A DNA stretch of 64,000 nucleotides from positions 1 to 64,000 of the forward strand of contig JADJRG010000029.1 of the NCBI GenBank assembly GCA_016712315.1, written 5' to 3'. The stretch's first letter is position 1, and each line of letters begins with the position of its first letter. Made by a program: the position numbers and the translations under genes. This DNA is from Nannocystis sp. (GTDB taxonomy: Bacteria; Myxococcota_A; Polyangia; Nannocystales; Nannocystaceae). Under the pieces are notes generated by a model, which saw only the letters and a program-made list of their open reading frames with translations, made no database searches and was not told the DNA's origin. Shown in pieces: positions 46,701 through 57,155 of this stretch.

Positions 46701-49700
46701 GGAAGGGAGGAGGGCGGCCTGTGTCCTCTACACCCCGCCGCTGGCCCTGTGCTTCAATGGGGCCTCCCTAAAGGAAGGGAGGAGGGTGGCGTCATGTCGC
46801 GAGACACCTCGAAGTCGATCTCGCTTCAATGGGGCCTCCCTAAAGGAAGGGAGGAGGGACCGGATCGGTGACCACTGTCTACTCAGGCACCGCGAGGCTT
46901 CAATGGGGCCTCCCTAAAGGAAGGGAGGAGGGCCCCGCGGCGCTTCGCTTTCTCAGCGTCGAGCCGCTGCTTGCTTCAATGGGGCCTCCCTAAAGGAAGG
47001 GAGGAGGGTCCAGGAGAGGTCCTCCCTGCGGGGCCGCCCCCAGGTGCTTCAATGGGGCCTCCCTAAAGGAAGGGAGGAGGGCTGGAGGCGTTAGACGGCT
47101 TGTCCAGGCGTACGCCGGCTTCAATGGGGCCTCCCTAAAGGAAGGGAGGAGGGGTCGAGCGGCCGAGCGCCGACGACAAGCTCAAGGTGCTCGCTTCAAT
47201 GGGGCCTCCCTAAAGGAAGGGAGGAGGGGCCGTAGCAGACCAGGTGCGACATGTCGGCATTGGCGCCGCTTCAATGGGGCCTCCCTAAAGGAAGGGAGGA
47301 GGGCGCAGCGTCGTCTCCTCCTCGGCGTTGGCGCCGCAGCGCTTCAATGGGGCCTCCCTAAAGGAAGGGAGGAGGGCGACTACGCTCGCGCTGCGCGCGA
47401 CGGAGGATCTCGAGCTTCAATGGGGCCTCCCTAAAGGAAGGGAGGAGGGGCCGAGCGCTTCGCACAGAAGGCGGGCGCGGCGTGCTTCAATGGGGCCTCC
47501 CTAAAGGAAGGGAGGAGGGACCGAGCAGGCGGCCAGCGACGGGACGGCGATCGACATGCTTCAATGGGGCCTCCCTAAAGGAAGGGAGGAGGGCGCGGAT
47601 CCTCGCCTTCGGCGGTCGCACCTTCGGCTCGCAGCTTCAATGGGGCCTCCCTAAAGGAAGGGAGGAGGGACGGACTCCCCCTCTGGGGAAATACCCAGAG
47701 GGGAAACGGCTTCAATGGGGCCTCCCTAAAGGAAGGGAGGAGGGAGGGCCCGCAGGTGGCGATCGTCGCCGGCCAGCACGCTTCAATGGGGCCTCCCTAA
47801 AGGAAGGGAGGAGGGAGGGGGTTGGACACCTTGGGGACGATTGGGGACTGGAGCTTCAATGGGGCCTCCCTAAAGGAAGGGAGGAGGGGCTGATCGAGTC
47901 GGCCGACCGAGCGATCGGGTTGTTGCTTCAATGGGGCCTCCCTAAAGGAAGGGAGGAGGGCGCGAGCAGCTACGTCGCGTGTGCCGGGTTGCGCGAGAGG
48001 CTTCAATGGGGCCTCCCTAAAGGAAGGGAGGAGGGGAGGTGGCCATGCGTCGCGCGATGGAGGCCAACGGGCTTCAATGGGGCCTCCCTAAAGGAAGGGA
48101 GGAGGGCCGATGCTTACCAGGTGCTCCGCTTGCTCGGCGACATGCTTCAATGGGGCCTCCCTAAAGGAAGGGAGGAGGGAGCGAGGAGTCGTCTGACGTA
48201 GGACGATCCCACCTCGCTTCAATGGGGCCTCCCTAAAGGAAGGGAGGAGGGGGGGCCTTCGGCTACGGTCCGTTAAGGAAACACCATGAGGCTTCAATGG
48301 GGCCTCCCTAAAGGAAGGGAGGAGGGTGGCCAGCGACATCTCGATCACCCTGCGCACCGAGATGCTTCAATGGGGCCTCCCTAAAGGAAGGGAGGAGGGT
48401 GCTCCTGCCACACGAGAAACACCCGCTCTCGCACGCTTCAATGGGGCCTCCCTAAAGGAAGGGAGGAGGGTCCACTCGATCGCTCCGCGCAAGGAGCCGC
48501 CCGGCGTCGCTTCAATGGGGCCTCCCTAAAGGAAGGGAGGAGGGGGATCCGGGAGACAGTCATAGCGGCGGAACTGCATCGGCTTCAATGGGGCCTCCCT
48601 AAAGGAAGGGAGGAGGGAGCGGCGGACCTCCTGCGCCGCATCGAAGCAGCCAGCTTCAATGGGGCCTCCCTAAAGGAAGGGAGGAGGGCGGAAAAGATGG
48701 GGGCGTTGGTGACGTTTGAGTGTTTGCTTCAATGGGGCCTCCCTAAAGGAAGGGAGGAGGGGGGGCAGTTTCGGGGCTGTGTGGCCCGTCGCAGCGGCGG
48801 GCTTCAATGGGGCCTCCCTAAAGGAAGGGAGGAGGGCCGCTCGGCTACGACGTAGCGGGCCTGGTCATGACGACGAGCTTCAATGGGGCCTCCCTAAAGG
48901 AAGGGAGGAGGGCGCGCGCGCCGACCTGGGGAGCCCTGGGGCGGTGCACCGGGGCTTCAATGGGGCCTCCCTAAAGGAAGGGAGGAGGGCCGAACGAGGC
49001 CCTCGCCGCCAAGCGGGCGCGCGAGGTGCTTCAATGGGGCCTCCCTAAAGGAAGGGAGGAGGGTCGCGAAGGCCGGCGGCCTCCACGCCGAGGCGATGCG
49101 CTTCAATGGGGCCTCCCTAAAGGAAGGGAGGAGGGGCGGCGGTGGTGTTCGCTGGCGGCCCGCAGTGCGAGCGCTCGGCTTCAATGGGGCCTCCCTAAAG
49201 GAAGGGAGGAGGGCTGCGTCAGACCTGGGAGCGCCACCCGCAGGCCATGAGCTTCAATGGGGCCTCCCTAAAGGAAGGGAGGAGGGTCGCTTCAGCGCGC
49301 ACTCGCCGACCTCGTTGGGGAGCTTCAATGGGGCCTCCCTAAAGGAAGGGAGGAGGGCTACGATCGCATTGTGCATGAGTAACGCATGGTGCTTTGCTTC
49401 AATGGGGCCTCCCTAAAGGAAGGGAGGAGGGGACCGTGGCGTCTTTGTGCCAAAGGCTGTGTCTGCGCTCGTGCTTCAATGGGGCCTCCCTAAAGGAAGG
49501 GAGGAGGGAAGAACACGCGGCACAAGCTCGCGAACGGGCGCCTCGTGCTTCAATGGGGCCTCCCTAAAGGAAGGGAGGAGGGAGAAGTATGACCACAGAC
49601 AAGAGCACTATGCTGATGCTTCAATGGGGCCTCCCTAAAGGAAGGGAGGAGGGTCTTCCGCGGTGGCGAGCCTTCGATCTCGATCCTAAAGCGCTTCAAT

Positions 49701-50692
49701 GGGGCCTCCCTAAAGGAAGGGAGGAGGGCCCGCGGGTCGACGCCGGCCCCAGCGGTCGTGACGGATGCTTCAATGGGGCCTCCCTAAAGGAAGGGAGGAG
49801 GGCGACAAGCTCAAGGTGCTCGAAGAGCTCGCCGCACTGCTTCAATGGGGCCTCCCTAAAGGAAGGGAGGAGGGATGCGCTGGACGGCGATCTCGGGTCG
49901 CACCTACACGCTTCAATGGGGCCTCCCTAAAGGAAGGGAGGAGGGCCTCCTGTGGCCCATTCCAGTACCAGACGGCCCCCGAGCTTCAATGGGGCCTCCC
50001 TAAAGGAAGGGAGGAGGGGCCCCGAGGGTCACAGTCCCGATTTGGCCGGGCCCGTGCTTCAATGGGGCCTCCCTAAAGGAAGGGAGGAGGGAAGCTCCGT
50101 ACGGGGCTAGGGCTATCGCAGGTCGAGGTGCTTCAATGGGGCCTCCCTAAAGGAAGGGAGGAGGGGCGGTGGCGGCAACCTCGCCGCCAAGGGGCCGTCG
50201 CTTCAATGGGGCCTCCCTAAAGGAAGGGAGGAGGGTGCGCGCGCCGATCTCTGGCTTGCGCGCGAGGGCGAGGCTTCAATGGGGCCTCCCTAAAGGAAGG
50301 GAGGAGGGCCAGCGAGACGGCGCCTTCGCGCTCGAGCTGCTCTCGATCTGGCTTCAATGGGGCCTCCCTAAAGGAAGGGAGGAGGGTAGGAGTCGAGGTC
50401 CCGCTCGGTGCGCGACCGCGGGTGCTTCAATGGGGCCTCCCTAAAGGAAGGGAGGAGGGGCGGTAAGCTGGACCGCGACCGGCTTCGGGTCGGCACGCTT
50501 CAATGGGGCCTCCCTAAAGGAAGGGAGGAGGGCGCCGTGCGGGCGCGGCTTAAGCCCGCGCCGACCTCCGCTTCAATGGGGCCTCCCTAAAGGAAGGGAG
50601 GAGGGCGACCCCGTCAGCAAGAGCTGAAGCCGGCGGGGACGAGCTTCAATGGGGCCTCCCTAAAGGAAGGGCCCCTAAAGGAGGGAGGAGGG
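43726..50692 (-). CRISPR. CRISPR array 2, main block (95 repeats)
   Basis: 95 repeats counted from 43761 to 50643, average period 73 (36-nt repeat, 35-39-nt spacers). One variant at 45224 has CAAGGGGG for CAATGGGG. The last, 50643-50692, is expanded to 50 nt by a 14-nt internal duplication (CCCCTAAAGGAGGG). Together with the left block this gives about 110 repeats. No cas gene of a matching type is in the window, so processing must be in trans. Several spacers are duplicated or overlapping (see findings). Confidence 0.95.
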
Positions 50693-50900
50693 ACCCCCTC
50701 GTCCAGGCGTGCTGGATCGCAGGGGAATTTTCGGGGGGACGCACGCGGGGCGAATTCGCGCTCGAATTCTAGGCTTCTTGTTCGTCGGGGCGAATTTTGA
50801 AACAGCGTTTTGCCCGGGTTCCGAGGGGCTGTAGGGCATTTTGCACGCAAGGCCGGGAGTTTCGACATCATCAGCCCGCGTGCGTTTTTTAGGTACCACG
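50693..50900 (-). promoter_or_regulatory. Probable leader of array 2
   Basis: Markedly AT-richer than its surroundings, with GGAATTTTCGG, GCGAATTTTGAAAC, GCATTTTGC and CGTTTTTTAGG. A perfect dyad GAATTCG-CGCT-CGAATTC sits at 50752-50769. It adjoins the end from which the minus-strand repeat would be transcribed. Position and composition support a leader; no promoter hexamers are assigned. Confidence 0.5.
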
Positions 50901-51507
50901 GGGAGGTAGCGCCCGGCAAGGGGCGCGCAGTTCCCGCGGATCGGCTCGGCCGGATTGCGGGGCGATCTCGCGGGGTGTCGCGGTCGCCGGGCCAAGGGCG
51001 TTGCCGAGCGCCCTGGGCGTCGCGGCCCCGGCGCCGTCGCTGCGCGGCGTGGTGATCTCGCTCGGCATGTCGTCGCTTACCGCATCTACGCGGCCAGGTG
51101 AAGACAAGCCGACGTAGAGCCGCGCCGACGGCGCTGAATGCGCCGCAGGGAAAGGTTATCCGAGGCCGGCCCGTCGACGTCTTCTCCGCGCCCGCCACCA
51201 GTAGGACTAGGGTCGATTTCGCGCGCTGCGCCATCAGCGCAGCGGCGTCGACGTCTTCTCGCCGCCCGCCACCAGTAGGACCTCATCGTCCGGCGAGCAG
51301 ATCCGACGGCTGTTGCATGGCCACCGACAAGAAATGATGCCGGTCCCGCCTGGTTCCGGGCGACGATGCTGAGGAGTTGATGGCCGGCGCACACCCGCGG
51401 GCAGAGTAGGGCGAAGACGCGCCCGCTGCTGGTGCTTAGGGCTTAAGTCGCGCCGAAGTTTGGGCCCCGTTTGGGCCTCGAGGGCCCAAAATAGACGTCC
51501 AGGGCTC
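50901..51507. other. Apparently gene-free segment between array 2 leader and kinase B
   Basis: I find no convincing gene. A direct repeat GACGTCTTCTC...CGCCCGCCACCAGTAGGA occurs near 51177 and 51250. A palindromic GGGCCCTCGAGGCCC-like block lies near 51465-51485. CGCGACTTAAGCC (minus strand, 51440-51452) resembles the kinase break sequence CGCGACTTTAAGCC. Confidence 0.4.
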
Positions 51508-51589
51508 GATCACCCCTCCCTCAGAAGCCCCGATTTTGGGAGATCCACGGCGTTTCGGGCTGTGGGGGCTTCTGAAGGGAGGAGTGATC
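51508..51589. repeat. Inverted repeat after truncated kinase B
   Basis: Arms of 24 and 25 nt (51508-51531 beginning GATCACCCCTCCCTCAGAAG; 51565-51589 beginning GGGGCTTCTGAAGGGAGG) pair with one bulge and one mismatch around a 33-nt loop. Same relative position and loop size as the hairpin after kinase A, with a different stem sequence. Confidence 0.75.
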
Positions 51590-52195
51590 CCCGTCTGGCT
51601 TAAAGTCGCGGTGGACGAGGCCAGCGCGGTGGGCAGCGGCGAGGCCGCGGCCGGCAGGGATGAAGACCGCGAGCAGATCCCGCCACGTACGTGGCGCCTG
51701 GGTGATCCACTGGCCGAGGGTGACGCCGTGGATCATCTCCATGGCCAAGAAGACTTGGCCATCGGCGACGCCGACGTCGTGCACGGTGACGACGTTGGGG
51801 TGGGTGAGCTTCGCCATGGCCTGGGCTTCGCGGAGGAGGCGCTCAGCGGTCGCGCCGTGGACGTCAGCGCGGACGAGCTTGAGCGCGATCCGGCGATCGA
51901 GCTCGGGATCGAAGGCGGCGTAGACGACTCCCATGCCGCCCGCGCCGAGGCTCTCGAGCACGAGGTAGCGGCTGAGCGCGGCGCCGCGAGGGAGCAGGCT
52001 CGGCGCGCCAGCGGGCGCGACGCTGGCGGCGAGGGTGTCGCCCATCGCGAAGGGCGAGGGGCCGCTGGCGGCGAGGGTGGCGCCGATCGCGAGCTCCGGC
52101 GGCGCGGCGTGGGTCGCTTCAAGGGCGATGGCGCCTCGATCAGCGGCAGATCCGCGGGTGAGCGGGCGCGGGTCGCGATCCGGCGCGGCGGGCAT
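51521..52195 (-). pseudogene. Ser/Thr protein kinase truncated after HRDFKP (kinase B)
   Basis: Starts MPAAPDRDPRPLTRGSAADR. N-lobe intact: SLGAGGMGVVYAAFDPELDR, IALKLV lysine, LLREAQAMAKLTHPNVVTVH, then GLVHRDFKP at about 51596. The C-lobe is replaced by DGDHSSLQKPPQPETP, encoded by the hairpin six bases downstream. The N-terminus carries two TLAAS-containing repeats. It is a paralogue of kinase A with the break at the identical codon (TTTAAGCC). Confidence 0.85.
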
Positions 52196-52294
52196 GGCCT
52201 CGAGGGTAACAGCCGGCCCTCCAGGTCGTCGCAGGGCGTATTCACCCGCGCGGCGCTGAGCGGCTCGGCACGGATGCGCGCGCGCTCTGCGGCG

Positions 52295-54136
52295 TCACGG
52301 CGCGACGAGCGTGGCGGCGGCGACGTGCTCGGCGGCGTGCTCGGCGGCGTCGTAGAGGGACTCGAAGGCGCGCACCTCCGGGGTGTCGATGGCGAAGAGC
52401 TCGGCGGCGAAGCGCGGGGCGAGGGGCTGGTAGAGCAGCTCGACGGAGATCGTGTAGGGGCCGCCCGCGGCAGGGGCGGCGACGATGTAGCGGGTGGTGT
52501 CCCCGGCGGCGATGAAGTCTGGATCGGCGCCGACGCCGGCTGGGCTGGTGCGGGCGGCGTCGGGGTGCTCGGCGCTCCAGCCGGCGGGCAAGAGGCGGTT
52601 GTCTTTGGCGAAGCTGCGCGCGCGCAGCAGGCGGAAGGCGGGCGCTCCGTCCTTGTCGGCCATCACCGACTCGTAGATCTGGGCCATGTCTTCGCCGTCG
52701 ATCTGCAGGTGGTGCGGCTGCACAGGGCCGCCGAGCAGCTCGCTGGCGAGCGGCTGACCCGCGCCGTCGAGCAGGCGCCCCTCGGCGTCGACCTCCCCGG
52801 AGCGGAAGCGCAGCGCGTTCGCGGCGTCGGTGACGCGCACGCGCAGCCAGGCGCGCCGGCTCGGGTAGCCGCTCGGGAATTTGTGGCCGGCGAGGTTGTG
52901 GACCGAGACGTCGATGTTGAGGGCGTCGCCGACGCGCGCGACGGCGAGCTCGACGGTGGCGGTGCGCTCGGCCAATTGTGCGCGCACGCCGGCGATCACG
53001 GCGTCGAAGGCGGCCGCGTCGGCGTTGGGCCGCAGGGCGGCGGTGTGGTCGCGGAGGAGCGCTGGGAGGAGGGTGTTGCCGCCGACGAAGAGGTGCCGGC
53101 CGTAAGGATCGCGCGGGGCGATCGGCGGGAAGTCGGTGCCGTTCGGGCGACGGGCGAGGCGGGTAGAGATCGGTACGCCGTCGAGGTCTCGGGTGGGCAT
53201 GTGACAGGCCGCGCAGGCGGCGGCCTGTGACCCGGGCGAGCCCTCGTCGCGGAAGTCGGAGTTGCGCCACTCGAGGTAGGTGGCCTGCTCGGGGAAGAGG
53301 CCGGGCAACGCGGTGCCGTCCGGGTCGAGGGTCTCGGTCTCGAGGGTGTGACAGCTGCCGCACAGCGCCGCGGAGGTGACGTGATCGGCCTGGGTCGGCG
53401 TGAAGCCGGTGTGGCTCTGCATCGGCATCGTGAACGGGGTCGCGTGGGGGCCGTAGATCTGCCGCAGCGGTTCAATGACGAAGCCGGCGGTGAAGCTCGC
53501 GTCGGTGCCGAGGCCGGCGGGCTGGATCTGGTGGCAGAGCGCGCAGGCGACCCCGTCGATGCCGAGCTTGCCGGCGGCGCTGTCGCCGAGCAGGTCGGCG
53601 CGGGCCGGCGCGGGCAGGCCGTTGAGGTCGGTGTGGACCTTGGCCATCGGCGCGTGACAGCCGAGGCAGGTTGCCTCGATCTCGGCCTGCGCGGTGGGGG
53701 TCGCGGCGACCTCGGCGGACATCATCGCCCACCAGAAGGGATCGCGGGCTGAGTTCGCCATCGCGGTGGCCCGCCAAAGATCGAAGGGGGCGACCGGCCG
53801 GCTCTTGGCGTCGCGCATCGCCGTCGCGCCGTCCGCGTTGGCGTGGCACTCGGCGCAGATCGGGGAGGTCGCGAGCAGGTCGGTGTTGAGCTCGGCCAGC
53901 GCGGGTAGGTCGAAGCCTGGCGCCGTCGCGCCGCCGCTGCTCTCGCCGCCGCTGTCGCCGCCGCTGCTCTCGCCGTCGGTGGGGTCGTGGGTCGTGGCGG
54001 GCCCGCTGCTGGCGCTGTCGGTCGCGGCTGTCGAGGTCGTGGCGGCGGCGGTCTCTGTCTCGGTCGCGCTCGGCGTCGGAGCACTACAAGCGAGGAAGAG
54101 CAGGCAGGCGGGGGGGAGGCGGACCACAGGGCGCAT
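52295..54136 (-). CDS. Five-haem c-type cytochrome lipoprotein
   Basis: 613 aa. Signal peptide RPVVRLPPACLLFLAC with lipobox, then a Thr/Ser/Gly-rich linker. Five CxxCH haem sites follow in order: CAECH, CLGCH, CALCH, CGSCH and CAACH. The C-terminal third is beta-rich (DALNIDVSVHNLAGHKFPSG; YPSRRAWLRVRVTD) and ends in ATLVAP. Multihaem lipoproteins with this tail are common in myxobacterial genomes and probably move electrons at the cell surface or in the periplasm. The specific partner is unknown. Monocistronic; 99 bp from kinase B. Confidence 0.85.
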   Translation of the reverse strand: MRPVVRLPPACLLFLACSAPTPSATETETAAATTSTAATDSASSGPATTHDPTDGESSGGDSGGESSGGATAPGFDLPALAELNTDLLATSPICAECHANADGATAMRDAKSRPVAPFDLWRATAMANSARDPFWWAMMSAEVAATPTAQAEIEATCLGCHAPMAKVHTDLNGLPAPARADLLGDSAAGKLGIDGVACALCHQIQPAGLGTDASFTAGFVIEPLRQIYGPHATPFTMPMQSHTGFTPTQADHVTSAALCGSCHTLETETLDPDGTALPGLFPEQATYLEWRNSDFRDEGSPGSQAAACAACHMPTRDLDGVPISTRLARRPNGTDFPPIAPRDPYGRHLFVGGNTLLPALLRDHTAALRPNADAAAFDAVIAGVRAQLAERTATVELAVARVGDALNIDVSVHNLAGHKFPSGYPSRRAWLRVRVTDAANALRFRSGEVDAEGRLLDGAGQPLASELLGGPVQPHHLQIDGEDMAQIYESVMADKDGAPAFRLLRARSFAKDNRLLPAGWSAEHPDAARTSPAGVGADPDFIAAGDTTRYIVAAPAAGGPYTISVELLYQPLAPRFAAELFAIDTPEVRAFESLYDAAEHAAEHVAAATLVAP

Positions 54137-54322
54137 CTCGGGGAGGATGGGTGTCCCGGGGGCGGCTCCGACACGAAGATTATGCGAGGATCCGCGCGCC
54201 TGCGTCGATCGGTCGCGAGCCGCTCAGGAGCTCGCATCACCGCGGCGCCCCGGTCCTCGCGTGTGGTGACGGCCGAGAGGCGTCCGCTCGGGCAGGCGAG
54301 CGGGCTCGTGTAGTCTAGGGCG

Positions 54323-55693
54323 ATGTCGAACGCAGAGGTCTCAGCGGCAGAGCGGCTGTTCCGGGTGACGTGGCGGGCGGCGCTGCGCCGCGGCGAGGGC
54401 GGCGCGCCGACGCTGCCGGCGGAGGTCGTGCTGGATCTCGGCCGCTCGGCGCTGCTCGTGGACGTGCGCGGGGAGGCGGAGCTGATCGGGTCGATGGGAC
54501 ATGTCCCAGGGATCACGTGGGTGCCGGCGGGGGAGATCGCGGCGGTCGCGGCGGCGCTGGACGCGGACGCGCCGGTGATCCTGATCTCGAGCTACGGCGA
54601 GCGCTCGGCGGCGGCGGCGCTGGCGCTGGAGGCGCTGGGTATGCGCTACGTGGCGTCGATGGCGGGCGGGATGGCTGCGTGGCGGGCGGGGGGGTTCGTG
54701 AGCGCGCGCGAGATGATCGGGGTGAGCCGCGAGATCACGCGGCCGCGCTGCGCCTTCGTGGCGGCGGACGGGGCGGCGCTGGACGTGGCGGCGATCCGGG
54801 CGCACGTGGGCGATCCGGCGGCGATCAAGCGGGTGCGGGTGGCGGCGCTGCTGCTGCAGACGAAGGCGTCGTGCGTCGACGGGCGCGATCAACACGAGGT
54901 GATCGGCACGCCAGGCGGCGACGCGGGGGAGATGCTGCTGAAGCTGGCGGCCGTCGAGGCGATGACCGGGCGCCGGCTCACCGAGGCGCAGGTGGAGGGG
55001 CTGCTGATCGGCCACCTCGACGCGTTCGGGCGCTTCTACATGCACACGGACCTGGCGGCGATCAACCGCTTCATCGCCTCGATGCGGGCTGACCCGGCGC
55101 TGGCCGAGGCGCTGCCGCCGCGCGACTCAGCGCCGGACGTGTGGCGGCGATGGAACGCGGCGCCGCCGGCCGCCTATCACGAGCGGATCTTGGAGCACTT
55201 GATCCAGCCCGCGCACGTCGGCTGCGGGCACCTGCGGCTGATGATGGAGAACAGCGAGGCGTACGGGGCGCGGCGGGGGCTGTGTGAGTCGTTCCTGCGG
55301 GCGTTCTTCCGGCTGCGCTGGGCGGGCGCGATCGAGGCGGAGTACGTGATCTTGGGCGGCGGCCACCAAGAGGGCGCGGTCGTGAATGTGCTCGTGGAGG
55401 AGGAGCTGTGGCCCTTCACGAAGATCCCGCTGCTGAGCCCGGCGTGCGGCGGGGCGCAGATCTTCGTCAACCACCCGCAGGTGGTGGACTACCTGCGGCG
55501 CCAGCTCGCCGGCTTTGTCTGCCAGGTGCCCGGGCTCGGGCTCGAGCCGGGCGATCATGAGGCGCTGCACGAGCGTATGCGCGAGCTGGGGACGATCCAG
55601 ATCTCGAGGACGCTGGAGCGGCTGGCCAACGGGCTGCCGGCCTTTGAGGTGATGTTCCTGCGCAGCGGCGAGGTGGAGCTGCGGGCGGTTTAA
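54323..55693 (+). CDS. Rhodanese-like domain protein lacking the active cysteine, with unknown C-terminal domain
   Basis: 456 aa. N-terminal rhodanese fold: LLVDVRGEAELIGSMGHVPG, then the active loop VILISSYGERSAAAALALEA, where the usual Cys is Ser. GMRYVASMAGGMAAWRAGGF follows, as in rhodaneses. The C-terminal 290 residues are not recognised: they contain LLQTKASCVDGRDQHEVIGT, LIQPAHVGCGHLRLMM and FVNHPQVVDYLRRQLAGF, with conserved-looking Cys/His that might bind metal. The enzyme is probably not a sulfurtransferase; a regulatory or binding role is inferred. Confidence 0.7.
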   Translation: MSNAEVSAAERLFRVTWRAALRRGEGGAPTLPAEVVLDLGRSALLVDVRGEAELIGSMGHVPGITWVPAGEIAAVAAALDADAPVILISSYGERSAAAALALEALGMRYVASMAGGMAAWRAGGFVSAREMIGVSREITRPRCAFVAADGAALDVAAIRAHVGDPAAIKRVRVAALLLQTKASCVDGRDQHEVIGTPGGDAGEMLLKLAAVEAMTGRRLTEAQVEGLLIGHLDAFGRFYMHTDLAAINRFIASMRADPALAEALPPRDSAPDVWRRWNAAPPAAYHERILEHLIQPAHVGCGHLRLMMENSEAYGARRGLCESFLRAFFRLRWAGAIEAEYVILGGGHQEGAVVNVLVEEELWPFTKIPLLSPACGGAQIFVNHPQVVDYLRRQLAGFVCQVPGLGLEPGDHEALHERMRELGTIQISRTLERLANGLPAFEVMFLRSGEVELRAV

Positions 55694-55770
55694 CGCCGAT
55701 CACGCGCAGATCGGCGCGCGCGCAGGCCACAGCCTCGACGGCGGCGAGCCGGTCCAGATACGGTAGACGG

Positions 55771-57100
55771 ATGCGCCGCCGTGTCCCCTTCGCCCGCTTG
55801 ATCCCGCTGTCCTTCGCGCTGCTCGTGTCCGCTTGCGCCAGGCGATGACGGCGGTCAGACGGCGACCGCCACCGACACCGCGTCGACCTCGGACTCGACG
55901 AGCTCGACCGCGACCGCGGGTGAGACGACCGCGGACAGCACCGGCACCGGCACGACCGGCACGAGCACCGACACCGCTGGCACGACCGCGGATACGACCA
56001 ACACGACGACCAGCGCGACGGACGCGACGAGCTCGACCACCGACGCGACAGGCACGACCACCGACGCGACGGGCACGACCACCGACACGAGCGGCACGAC
56101 GAGCGGCACGACCGAGGGCACGACCGATACGACCACCGGCGATGATCTGTGCGGGAACAGCGTGATCGACCCCGGCGAGCTGTGCGACGACGGGAACGTC
56201 GAGTCCATGGACGGCTGCGCGTCGAGCTGCGTGATCGAGTGCGGCTATCTGTGCCTGGAGGCGGGCGAGGCGTGCATCTCGGGCTTCAACGCGGTCCAGT
56301 GCGCGTCGGCGGGCCCGCCCTTCGGCCAGGCGAGCCCGCTCGCGAACGTGTGTCGGCTCGCCACCCTCTCGGTCGACGGGAGCTACATCGCGCTCAGCCC
56401 GGAGACGAGCATCAACGGCCAGCCGCGCCACCTCGACGCGATGTACACCGATCCGAGCAACGCGCTCTTCGGCTTCGCGGGGGACACGGAGGACATCAAG
56501 GGCGGCAGCCAGCTCGTCTCGGTGGACGCGGCGAGCGGCGAGATGACGCCGATCGGCCCTAGCCTCGGGTTGTGGGTCATGGGGGCGGCGATGAACGACG
56601 GGGCGGATCTGTGGGTCACCGTCTTCGACACCTACGAGCGCAACGAGAACACTCAGGTGTTGCTCGCGAAGGTCGATCCGATCTCGGGCGAGTTCGTGGT
56701 CGGTCCGACGACGCTCACCGAGGGCGGCAAGCCCGTCACCGTGTGGTCGACCCACGTCAGCGACGTGGCGTTTCGCTTCGACGGGGCCATGTTCATCTCG
56801 GCGAATGAGCCCGGCCCGCCGCCGCCGGAGCCGGCGAGCCGCTACCTGCAGGTGAACCCGGTCAACGCGACGGTGCTCTCGGCGGTCGAGGGGCCCGACG
56901 ACATCTACGCGGCCGGGATCGTGTTTGTGGGCGAGGAGCAGAAGATCGTCGCGATGGACATCCGCGGGGTGGACGACATCTATATCCTCGATCTCGCGGC
57001 CCCGCCGACGCTCAACGAGAGCCTGCTCTACCCGGATCCGATCCCGACCAACAGCGGGACCGCCGACCTCGCCGGGTGCTCGAAGCTGAAGCCGCAGTGA
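55771..57100 (+). CDS. Lipoprotein with Thr-rich stalk and DUF4215-like Cys motif, one frameshift at the lipobox
   Basis: ATG 55771 gives the signal peptide RRRVPFARLIPLSFALLVSAC. One extra A near 55842 breaks the frame; without it the protein continues AGDDGGQTATATDTAS into a long Thr/Ser/Asp/Gly stalk with TTDATG repeats. Next is CGNSVIDPGELCDDGNVESM DGCASSC, the Myxococcus cysteine-rich (DUF4215) motif, then a propeller-like domain (VSDVAFRFDGAMFISANEPG; IYAAGIVFVGEEQKIVAMD). Surface-exposed lipoprotein of unknown ligand. Confidence 0.7.
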
Positions 57101-57155
57101 GGCGGTAGGCGAGCGGGCCCGAAAACCACAGGCTCTCGCCCCGGGTCGAAGCGGC

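Noticed and set aside
41866..50692. Open frames across array 2 (LQWGLPKGREEG, FNGASLKEGRR, LLPSFREAPLK)
   Set aside because: Translated CRISPR repeats, not proteins.
51086..51394. Arg-rich minus-strand frame between array 2 and kinase B
   Set aside because: Composition typical of shadow frames in GC-rich DNA; no start signals or motif.
51508..51589. Hairpin B as a decayed array 2 repeat because it contains CTCCTCCCTTC
   Set aside because: Similarity is 11 bases in a C/T-rich stretch, and the stem and handle of the repeat are absent.
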